Assembly: GCA_002450895.1 (NCBI GenBank)
Contig: DKAR01000168.1
Coordinates: 1-41,517 of the forward strand
Length of the DNA stretch: 41,517 nucleotides
DNA from: Proteobacteria bacterium UBA6921
GTDB lineage: Bacteria > Pseudomonadota > Gammaproteobacteria > SG8-11
Direction: 5' to 3'
Shown here: in pieces, positions 25,018 to 34,200 of the stretch
Layout: every line of letters begins with the position of its first letter
Numbering within the stretch: position 1 is the first letter of the stretch
Notes under the pieces: model-generated
Databases searched by the model: none
Told to the model about the DNA's origin: nothing
Seen by the model: the letters and a program-made list of their open reading frames with translations, nothing else
Made by a program: the position numbers and the translations under genes

Positions 25018-26283
25018 TCAGGTCGCCGCTCCGTTCTTTGATCCCTTCCACGGAGCAAAACGGTTCAGGATCACCAAACCGGGAATCGCAATGATCGTAC
25101 ACGCGATATAAAAACCGGACCAGCCAAGCACCTCGGCCATCCAACCGGTAGGGGCGGACGCGATCACACGTGGAATTCCCATCAGACTTGTCAGCAAGGC
25201 GTATTGCGTGGCCGTGAAGCGTTTGTCGGCCAATGATCCCATGAAAGCAACAAACGCCGACGTGCCCATACCCGCCGACAGATTTTCAACAGTGATCACC
25301 GCGGACAGCGCCGTGACGTTGTAGCCGATGTTCGCCAGCGCGACGAACCCAAGCGTTGCGACCATCTGCAGAAACCCGAAGATCCACAAGGAGCGGTTGA
25401 TGCCCCACCGCAAGATGAGAATCCCGCCCAGCGTGCCGCCAATGATCGTGGCCCAGAAACCAAACAGCTTCACGACGACGCCGATTTCCGTTTTGGAGAA
25501 TCCGAGATCCAGATAGAACGGCGTTGTGATTGACGTTGCCATCGCTTCGCCGAGTTTGTAGAGCAGGATGAAGGCGAGAAACAGAACCGCCCCTTCGCGC
25601 CTGAAATATTCGACAAACGGATCGACGACGGCAGCCCGGATCGTGCGCGGGGCGCCGGCCGCTTTCTCCGGTTCCGGTGCGAGCAGCGTGATGATGATAC
25701 CCACCAACATGACGCCCGCCATCAACTGATACACAGCCGAAAACGGCATCAAGTCGGCCAAAATCAATCCGCCGCCGCTGGCAAGCAACATTCCAACGCG
25801 ATAACCATTGACGTAGAGCGCGGATCCCAAGCCCAACTCTCGATCCGCAAGCGCTTCGCGCCGATACGCATCGATAACAATATCCTGCGACGCGGAGCAA
25901 AAGGTAACGGCCAGCGCCATTGCGGCGAGCAACCATGGATGCTCGGCGGGTTGCGAAAGACTCAGCCCGATCAACGCTATGATCAAACTGACTTGAGTAA
26001 TCATCAGCCAACCGCGGCGCCGACCGAACAGCGGTGGTGTGAAACGATCCATCACCGGGGCCCAAACAAATTTCAATGTGTACGGCAACCCAACCAGCGC
26101 AAACAAGCCAATGACGGAAAGGTCTACGCCCTCCTGCTTCATCCAGGCTTGCAGTACGGTTCCGGTCAGCAGCAGCGGAAGTCCGGAAGCGAATCCCATC
26201 CCCAGCGCGATGATCATGCGCGCGCTGAAAATGGTGCGCAGTGTCTCGAACCACGAGCGCGCGGAAACGGGTTCAGTGGACAT
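25018..26283 (-). CDS. ampG: Muropeptide permease AmpG (MFS)
   Basis: Inner-membrane importer of GlcNAc-anhydroMurNAc peptides. The 421-residue protein has about twelve predicted helices and the family's early signature: RMIIALGMGFASGLPLLLTGTVLQAWM, then IGLFALVGLPYTLKFVWAPVMDR, FGRRRGWLMITQ, FCSASQDIVIDAYRREAL and GSALYVNGYRVGMLLASGGGLILAD. It lacks the C-terminal extra helices of the longer E. coli protein. The start codon lies eight bases after the CYTH gene stop, suggesting translational coupling. With nagZ and the YkuD gene downstream it forms a peptidoglycan-recycling unit. Confidence 0.93.
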   Translation of the reverse strand: MSTEPVSARSWFETLRTIFSARMIIALGMGFASGLPLLLTGTVLQAWMKQEGVDLSVIGLFALVGLPYTLKFVWAPVMDRFTPPLFGRRRGWLMITQVSLIIALIGLSLSQPAEHPWLLAAMALAVTFCSASQDIVIDAYRREALADRELGLGSALYVNGYRVGMLLASGGGLILADLMPFSAVYQLMAGVMLVGIIITLLAPEPEKAAGAPRTIRAAVVDPFVEYFRREGAVLFLAFILLYKLGEAMATSITTPFYLDLGFSKTEIGVVVKLFGFWATIIGGTLGGILILRWGINRSLWIFGFLQMVATLGFVALANIGYNVTALSAVITVENLSAGMGTSAFVAFMGSLADKRFTATQYALLTSLMGIPRVIASAPTGWMAEVLGWSGFYIACTIIAIPGLVILNRFAPWKGSKNGAAT

Positions 26284-26291
26284 AGGGGAAT

Positions 26292-26771
26292 TTAGGCTTC
26301 GTGCTTCCAGTTCTTGTAGGGATTGTTCACCAGCATGACGTTGTAGTAACGCTTGTCGTGCGAGACTTCCCTGCCCAACCAGGCCGGGCGTTCAAAAACT
26401 TCGTCTTCGCTCTTCAACTCGAGTTCAGCAACAACCAGCTCCTCATTGTCACCTTCGAACACATCAATCTCCCATACGTGATTGGCATTTTCGACGTGAT
26501 AGCGTGTCTTTTCTATTACGGGTCCTTCGCACAGGGTCTTGAGCATGTCTTCTGCATCCCGGACCGGAATGGCGTACTCGTATTCGTGGCGCGAAATGCC
26601 CAGCGTCGCGCTCTTGATGTTCAGGCGCGCCACATCCCCTTCGATACGCACGCGTACGGAAGCTGATTTGGGTTCGCACAGATATCCCTGTTTGAAACGG
26701 ACGCCATGGTCTGCGGCAGACCGCCAGGAGTCATTGAGGACGAGAAACTTTCGTTCTATTTCTTGTGGCAT
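26292..26771 (-). CDS. CYTH-domain protein (triphosphate tunnel metalloenzyme family)
   Basis: A 159-residue CYTH protein starting PQEIERKFLV, which contains the diagnostic ExExK motif (residues 4-8), followed by KQGYLCEPKSASVRVRIEGDVARLNIKSA with the alternating charged residues lining the tunnel, YEYAIPVRDAEDML, EIDVFEGDNEELVVAELEL and a C-terminal HDKRYYNVMLV. Single-domain bacterial members hydrolyse inorganic triphosphate or are of unknown use; class IV adenylate cyclase activity is possible but rarer. It heads the recycling operon and diverges from a gamma-glutamylcyclotransferase-like gene by 78 bp. The link to wall recycling is unexplained. Confidence 0.88.
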   Translation of the reverse strand: MPQEIERKFLVLNDSWRSAADHGVRFKQGYLCEPKSASVRVRIEGDVARLNIKSATLGISRHEYEYAIPVRDAEDMLKTLCEGPVIEKTRYHVENANHVWEIDVFEGDNEELVVAELELKSEDEVFERPAWLGREVSHDKRYYNVMLVNNPYKNWKHEA

Positions 26772-26849
26772 CGTCGGGTTCCAGTGTCAGTCGCGAAAGT
26801 GTGGCCATGGTATGACAGTGACGCGCGATTGTGTAATTCTGCCTCGCTC

Positions 26850-27278
26850 ATGGAACCCTTCTTTTTCTACGGCACACTTTGGACCGGAACGGCCAGCCCG
26901 CGCATGAACGCACTGGTCCAACGCTATTGCACCCCGCTTGAATCCGGCTATTTTCGCGGCCGGCTCTACGACACCGGATCGTATCCAGTCGCGGTTCGCA
27001 GCGACGAAGATGCTGAGCGTATCCACGGCATGCTGTACGAATTGCGACATCCCGAACGCTGGCTGGCTGAACTCGACCGTTACGAATCATTTGACCCGAC
27101 AAACGCCACAGCAAGCGAATATCTGCGTACCCTGGTTCCCGTGATTTCTGAAACCGGAACTACTCGAGATGCGTGGGTTTATGTGTTTAATCGGCGCACG
27201 AAATTTTTGCGCCGTATCGCTCACGGCAACTACTCGCGGTACCTGGCGGGCCGCCCTTCTCCCCCCGCTCTGACCTAG
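26850..27278 (+). CDS. Gamma-glutamylcyclotransferase-like (AIG2/YtfP) protein
   Basis: A 142-residue protein with the GGCT fold signature: FFFYGTLWTGTASPRMN at the N-terminus (the YGTL phosphate/glutamyl-binding turn), SGYFRGRLYDTGSYPVAV, IHGMLYELRHPERWLAELDRYESFDP with Glu in the LDRYE segment as the probable general acid/base, and AWVYVFNRR near the end. Family members form 5-oxoproline from gamma-glutamyl compounds, but many bacterial ones have no known substrate. The frame is open 48 codons upstream into the divergent gene; I start at the ATG that begins the conserved fold. Confidence 0.85.
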   Translation: MEPFFFYGTLWTGTASPRMNALVQRYCTPLESGYFRGRLYDTGSYPVAVRSDEDAERIHGMLYELRHPERWLAELDRYESFDPTNATASEYLRTLVPVISETGTTRDAWVYVFNRRTKFLRRIAHGNYSRYLAGRPSPPALT

Positions 27279-27355
27279 CGCCTGCAACTCTTTGTAATTG
27301 CGCCGTTCGACAGCCCGTTTCGTCGAAACCCGCCTTTGGCCACCCGCCTATCTTG

Positions 27356-27381
27356 AAAAACGGGCTACATATCCCATTTTT
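27356..27381. promoter_or_regulatory. Upstream GGG-N8-CCC operator of DUF6502 module 1
   Basis: AAAAACGGG, eight bases (CTACATAT), then CCCATTTTT: nine-base arms with one mismatch. It lies exactly 40 bp upstream of the second, promoter-overlapping copy, close to four helical turns, and directly upstream of the -35 box. The same core recurs at the second DUF6502 gene. Confidence 0.6.
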
Positions 27382-27383
27382 TG

Positions 27384-27419
27384 TTGACAGCACGTAAAAA
27401 CGGGCTCAATATCCCGTTT
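27384..27419 (+). promoter_or_regulatory. Promoter plus overlapping operator of DUF6502 module 1
   Basis: A consensus TTGACA (27384-27389) is followed after 17 bp by CAATAT (27407-27412). The -10 occupies the last six bases of the spacer of a perfect inverted repeat, AAACGGG-N8-CCCGTTT (27398-27419). A bound protein would therefore compete with RNA polymerase. Predicted start of transcription near 27419, leaving a leader of about 38 bases with GAGAGGGA before the ATG. Confidence 0.65.
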
Positions 27420-27456
27420 CACAAGATGTAGAGCCACCAGCCAGCGAGAGGGAACG

Positions 27457-28269
27457 ATGGAAGGCAGCAAGGCAATCGTCGCCAATATCACCGTCCGGAT
27501 TCTGCGACCGCTAATCCGCATCCTGCTCCGCTTCGAAGTTGCGCACAGCGAATTCTCAGAGCTAGCCAAGCGCGCCTACGTCGACGTCGCATACCGCTAC
27601 TTCAGTATCCCCAAGCGAAAACAAACCTACTCGCGCGCTGCAGTGCTCACCGGACTCAGTCGCAAGGACGTTGTTCGGATCCGCGAGCAGCAAGAAAATG
27701 CCGAGCCGCCCAACCGTGGTCCATTGAATCGAGCGACACGCGTCATCGGTGGCTGGCTACAGGATTCTGAGTTCCTCGACGCAAACAAGAAGCCCAAGGA
27801 TCTTCCGCTGCGCGGCGAGATCGGCAGCTTTGAAGCGCTCGTGGCGCGCTACAGCGGCGACATCACCGCGCGCGCCATTCTTGATGAACTGGTGCGCGTC
27901 GGTGCGGTGATCTACGCGGATCGCCATACCGTGCATCTCGCTGCACCTGGCTATATTCCAGAGAAAAATGAATCGGCCATGCTGGAAGTCGCCGGCCGCG
28001 CGGTCACCGACCTCTTGCGCACTTCCGCACACAACATTGCGGATGCATCACACGCACATTTCCAGCGTCAAGTTGCGTTTCGGAATATACCGGAGTCGGT
28101 CGCCGAAGATTTTCGTCGTTACAGCCACGATAGATGCCAAGACCTGATGCTTGAGTTCAATCGTTGGTTATCCGAACGAAGCAAGAACATTGATCCGAAA
28201 CCGGGCGAACGTACAATGCGCATCGGCGTCGGCCTTTACTATTTTGAAAATGACAATCAGGAGGAGTAA
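27457..28269 (+). CDS. DUF6502-family protein, putative DNA-binding autoregulator (copy 1)
   Basis: A 270-residue cytoplasmic protein I recognise as DUF6502 family. No function is established to my knowledge. The N-terminal part, ILRPLIRILLRFEVAHSEFSELAKRAYVDVA, resembles a helical dimer or DNA-binding lead-in; YSRAAVLTGLSRKDVVRI (about 57-75) has helix-turn-helix spacing. Two more conserved blocks follow: NRATRVIGGWL to SGDITARAILDELVRVGAV, which looks like a second winged-helix-type segment, and HNIADASHAHFQRQVAFRNI to the C-terminal RIGVGLYYFEND. It shares about four in ten residues with the copy at 39832. It ends 3 bp before the giant lipoprotein gene, so the two are co-transcribed and probably translationally coupled. 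I infer that it binds the GGG-N8-CCC sites upstream. Confidence 0.8.
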   Translation: MEGSKAIVANITVRILRPLIRILLRFEVAHSEFSELAKRAYVDVAYRYFSIPKRKQTYSRAAVLTGLSRKDVVRIREQQENAEPPNRGPLNRATRVIGGWLQDSEFLDANKKPKDLPLRGEIGSFEALVARYSGDITARAILDELVRVGAVIYADRHTVHLAAPGYIPEKNESAMLEVAGRAVTDLLRTSAHNIADASHAHFQRQVAFRNIPESVAEDFRRYSHDRCQDLMLEFNRWLSERSKNIDPKPGERTMRIGVGLYYFENDNQEE

Positions 28270-28272
28270 GCG

Positions 28273-31200
28273 ATGGAAAGGATCGGGGGGGTTGGCTGGG
28301 GATTTCTGGCGCTCATTTTGCTGATGCTGGCCGCATGCGGCGGTGGAGGCGGCGGCGATGGTGGAATAGAAGGAACTGGCCTGCAAAGAAAACTGACTGG
28401 CACTGCGGCGGTCGGCAAACCGCTCGCGAACACTGACGTCACGGTCAAGGATCGTCACGGGAGAAAGAAAACAGCGAAGACCGATGCGAACGGTCGATAC
28501 GAACTCGATGTCTCCGACCTCGACGGTCCGTTTCTTCTCAAGGTAGACACAGACGACAAGCGCGAACTTTTTGCAGCAGCTGAAACGGACGGAACGGCAA
28601 ACATTCATCCTCTCAGCGATGTTTCATGCCGCAATTGGTTTGGCGCACGCAATCGCGATGTCAAAAGCGAATTTGAAAGCAACGGAGAAGTCACGAATGC
28701 GCCGCGCGAGAACGAGCTTGCCGCCATTCGCAACGCACTTCGCGCACTGCTGCATCTCGCTTATGCGCAGTTCGGAATCAACAATCCGGACTCTTTCGAT
28801 TTCGACCGCACTCCATTTAGCGCAGACAACAGCGGATTCGATGCACTACTCGACAACCTGACAATCACATTTGTAAAGAACAAGATCACTATTCTTTTGC
28901 GCGACCCGATAACCAATCTACAGGCGGTGATCATTATTGGCTTTGATCTCGGCGACGATCTTGCCGCACCGGATACGACACCACCAGGCACTCCCTCCGG
29001 ACTCCAAGCTTATGCTGCGAGCCAGACCGGAATCGTCGCAGTATGGAACACACCGACCGACAACGTGGGCATCGCGGGATACAACATCTATCGCGACGGC
29101 GCGAAGATCGCCACTTCGCCGTATCCCGTTTACAGCGACACGGGCCTGAGCACAACCACCCAATACTGCTACAGCGTCGAAGCGTTCGATGGCGCCGGCA
29201 ATACCAGCACCAAAACCGATGCCGTATGCGCGACGACACTGGCTTCCGCAGACACGACACCACCCGCATTCCCGCAAAACCTCGCGGCAAAAGAAATTGG
29301 CAACACAACCCTCGCAGTGTCCTGGCAACCCTCGCCCGGGGACGACATACTCGGCTATGACGTGTACCGCGGCCCCGCCGGAGCGGTGGATACCAAGATC
29401 GCGACGACGATCGCCAACGGCTACACCGATATCGAACTGACGCCCGGCACGCAGTATTGTTACCGCGTGAAGGCGATCGACGCGGCGTTCAATCGGTCCG
29501 AACTGAGCGACGAGTCTTGCGCCACGCCACCCACGGCGAGCAATACCGACACCACGCCACCGACCTCCTCCGCCACGCCTTCCGGCGGCCAATACGCTGC
29601 GGCTCAGAACGTTGAACTGACTTGCAGCGACGATACCGTCGATGGCTGCGCGGCGATCTACTTTACGGTCGACGGAAGCACGCCGACGACGCGCTCATCG
29701 ATCTACGCGCAACCGTTGGTTCTCTCAACGAACGCGATCGTCAGATTCTTCGCCGTCGACAAAGCAGGCAACGCCGAATCGACAGTTCACGCCGAAACGT
29801 ACACGTTCTCCGCAATCATCAGCGTCAACGTCAGTGGTCTCACAGGCACCGGATTGGTGCTGAACAACAACGGCAACGCGCTGTCGATCGGCACCAATGG
29901 AGTCTCGTCTTTCACGACGCCCGTGAACGTGGGCTCCACCTATTCAGTTACCGTGACGACTCAACCGACGAACCCGGCACAAGTTTGCAATGTCACGGCC
30001 GGCTCAGGCACAGTCACTAGCGTCAACGGTCCCACGATCAGTGTTGCATGTACGACGAATAGTTACACCGTCAGCGGCATGATCAGCGGACTGATCGGCA
30101 GCGGACTGAAGCTGCAACTCAACGGCGGGAACGACCAGACGATTGCTGCCAACAGCACTTCGTTCAGCTTCGCCGTGCCGCTTCTAAGTGGAAGCAGCTA
30201 CAGCGTCACCGTGCTGACACAACCGACCAACCCGGCACAAACCTGCGTGGCGTCGAGCAACAGCGGCACGGTCAACAACGGCAATGTCACTACGGTATCG
30301 ATTGACTGCCCCATTCCAACCTTCTCCGTGGGCGGCACCGTCAACGGCCTGAACGGTTCTGGTTTGGTGCTGCAGAACAACGGTGGGAACAACCTGAACA
30401 TCACTGCGAACGGTGACTTCACTTTCAGCTCGCCCATCGCCAGCGGTGGCAGTTACAACGTGACCGTCCTGACTCAGCCCAGCAATCCGGCGCAGACCTG
30501 CACGATTGCGAATGCGACCGGCAGCGTGACCAGCGCCCAAATCACGAGCATCGCAGTGAGCTGCACAAACGTTGCGCCCGCGACCTTCAAAGTTGGTGGA
30601 ACCGTGAGTGGCCTGACCGGCACTGTCGTGCTTCAGAACAACGGTGGGGACAACCTGACAGTGTCTGCGAACGGCGGCTTCACTTTCGGCTCGCCGATCG
30701 AGGATGGCACCGGCTACAACGTAACTATTCTGACACAGCCGAGCGGGCAAACCTGCTCAGTTACCGGCGCCTCGGGCACAGTGAGCGGCTCAGCGGTGAC
30801 CAGCGTCTCGGTGAACTGCGTAACCAACCAGGGCGGAAGCTTCACCGTTGGCGGTAACGTCGCTGGCCTGAGCGGCACCGTCGTGCTGCAAAACAACGGT
30901 GGCGATGACCTCACCGTCGCAGCAAATGGTGGATTCGCCTTCGCAACAGCGCTCGCAAACAGCGCGGCGTACAACGTGACGGTGCTGACACAGCCGGGCG
31001 GACAGACCTGCAACGTCACTAACGGATCGGGAGCGGTGAACAACGCAAACGTCACCGGGGTCGTTGTCAATTGCGTCACCAATACCAACCAATCAATGAA
31101 TGTTACGGTCGTCCTGAATCCGGATCGCGTGCGGCCAAATACAAACATCCTCGCGCACATCTACCTGACTAACACCACTGGAATCACGGCGAACAACGTT

Positions 31201-34200
31201 GTGTTGCAGGCGACCTATCCAACATCCGGTGCTGCTGCAATCAATCAGTTGTATGCCTCCGATGGCGGCACCTGTTCCGGCGCAATCTGCAATCCGGGCG
31301 ACCTCATCACCTGGAATATCGGCTCGCTGGCCGCCGGCGATGGTGTCGTGGTGTCGATACCCATCACGGTTTTGTCTTCCGCGGCAGCCGGAAGCACCGT
31401 CACGTTACCGGCTGAAGTTCTCGTCGACGGCGTGCAGGTTGCGACGGATTCGAAATTCGTAACCGTCGACACCGACAACGCACTGAGTCTCGCACTGGAT
31501 GACAACCAGGATACTGTCGTGCCCGGCGAGCAGCTCGTCTACACGCTCACCTACGGCAACCGCAGCACGGCATCAGTGACCGGGTCGACGCTCACCCTGC
31601 CGCTCCCAAATGGAGTCACGTTCGTCTCCGCTTCTAACGGCGGTGTACTCTCAGGGAATACCGTGACATGGAACCTGGGAACCTTGCTTGCGACGCAGTC
31701 CGGACGCCAACAGGTGACCGTGGCAGTCGATGGTGGCCTGGCTTCCGGAGCCATTCTCGCCGTCGATTCCGCACAAATTGCCGGCACACACCCGACCACG
31801 GGCGCGGAAGTCGCGCAGGTGAGGAACGCCACGCGCGTACAAATGGCGCCTGCGTTGGGTATCACGCTCGAAATGGATCCAGACCCGGTGCGCCCGGGCA
31901 ACACCATCGATGCCAAGCTGACGGTGACCAACCGCAGTGGCACGACATTGCTCGGCACAAAGTTGCTGGCACGTTATCCGAGCGACTCGCGTGTCGCGGC
32001 AATCAACCAGGCGTTCGTGTCGGACGGGGGCACATGTTCAAACGCCGTCTGCAATCCCAGCGAGTTCGTGACCTGGAATCTTGGCGTGCTCGAGTCCGGC
32101 GGCGCAGTGACGGTTACATTGCCGATGCCACTGAATAATGCGAACTATGCGCCGGCCGGATCGCTGGTCACGCTTGACGCTTCCGTGGTCGCGGACGGCA
32201 CACCGTCCAGCACCATCTCGCACACGGCGGCCGTCGATACCGACAACGCGCTGAGCCTCGCGCTTGATGAAAACAAGGACACCGTCAAGCCGGGCGAACA
32301 GCTGGTATATACGCTGACCTACGGCAACCGCAGTACAGCCAGCGTAACGACTTCAACTCTCAGTCTGCCGCTGCCGGCCGGAGTAACGTTTGTGTCTGCA
32401 ACCAACGGCGGTACGGTCAAAAACAACGTCGTGCAGTGGACTCTCGGCACGCTGCAGGCCACGCAAACCGGGCGCCAGCAGGTCACCGTGACCGTCGACA
32501 ACGGCCTTACGGACGGGACCGTGCTCGCGGTCGATGCGGCGCAACTGTCCGCCTATCAGGCAACCACCGGCCCGGAACTGGCTCGAGCCATGAGTGTGGC
32601 GCGTGTGCTGGCATCGCCAGCCCTGGGAATTGAAATTGAAATGGTTCCGGATCCGGTGCGCCCGGGTTACACGATCAATACCAAACTAACGGTAACCAAT
32701 CGCAGCGGTACGACACTGCTTGGCGCGAAGTTGCTGGCACGTTATCCAAGCGACTCCCGCATCGCGGCGATCAACCAAGCGTACCTGTCAGGAGGCGGCA
32801 CCTGTCCGAACTCCGTCTGCAATCCCAGCCAGTTCGTGACCTGGAATCTAGGAACGCTCGCTTCCGGCGCAATGGCGACGGTCACCCTGCCGCTGGTTGT
32901 CAACAATGCCAGCTACGCGCCGGCCGGATCGCTGATTTCTCTCGAAGCCTCTGTAGTAGCAGATGGGAAACCGTCCAGCATTATCTCACACACGGCGGCC
33001 GTCGATTCCGACAACGCCCTGAACCTGGCGCTGGATGAGAACAAGGACACCGTCGCGCCCGGCGAACCGCTGGTCTACACGCTAACCTACGGCAATCGCA
33101 GCACCGCCAGTGTGACGTCCACCACCCTTAGCTTGCCGCTTCCTCCCGGAGTGACATTTGACTCTGCGACGAACGGCGGCACGGTCGTCGGCAATGTCGT
33201 GCAATGGAACCTCGGAACGTTGCAAGCCACACAGACCGGCCGCCAGCAGGTCACCGTGACCGTCGACAATGCTCTCGCAGACGGAACCTTGCTCGTGGTC
33301 GACGCGGCGCAGCTCGCGGCCACCCAAGCGACCACTGGTCCTGAACTCGCCCGTGCGACAAACGTCACTCGCGTGGCTTCGGCGCCGGACCTGGGAATCA
33401 CCCTCGAAATGGATCCTGATCCGGTACGTCCAGGCAGCACAATCATCGGGAAGATCACGGTAACCAATCGCAGCGGTTCGACACTGGACGGTACGACGCT
33501 ACAGGCACGATATCCGAGCGACTCGCGGGTCACCGCGTTCAACCAGTCGTATCTGTCGGCGGGCGGTACATGTGCAAACTCCATCTGCAATCCCAGCACG
33601 TTCGTGACCTGGAATCTTGGGACGATGGCGGCTGGAGCTGCAGTGACGGTCAATTTGCCAATGCCGGTCAACAATGCCAATTACGCCCCAGCCGGTACGC
33701 TGATCTCGCTGGACGCTTCCGTGGTTGCCGACGGCACGCTGTCCAGCACCATTACACACACGGCTGCCGTCGATACTGACAATGCCCTCACCTTGGCACT
33801 AGATGAGGACAAGGATTCGGTCGCACCCGGCGAACAGCTGATTTACACGATGACCTACGGCAACCGAAGCGCCGCGAACGTGACGTCCTCCACCCTTCGT
33901 CTACCGCTTCCAGCTGGAGTGACTTTCGTCTCTGCAACCAATGGCGGGACGCTCAGTGGAAATGAGGTCGTTTGGTCACTGTCGACGCTCGCACCCGGTC
34001 AGCTCGGACGCCAGCAAGCGACGGTCAACGTCAACAATGGTCTCGCCAATGGAATGATCCTCACCGTTGATGCCGCTCAGCTCTCGGGTACGCATGCTTC
34101 GACCGGGCCGGAGCTGGCGCGAGCAACGAATGCCACGCGAGTCATTACCGGAAATCCGATCCGCGTATCGGTCAGCCTCGCGCCGAATCCTGTCGCCAAT

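Noticed and set aside
27317..27329. Dyad GTTTCG-T-CGAAAC upstream of module 1
   Set aside because: Short, not repeated at module 2 and far from the promoter; not counted as an operator.
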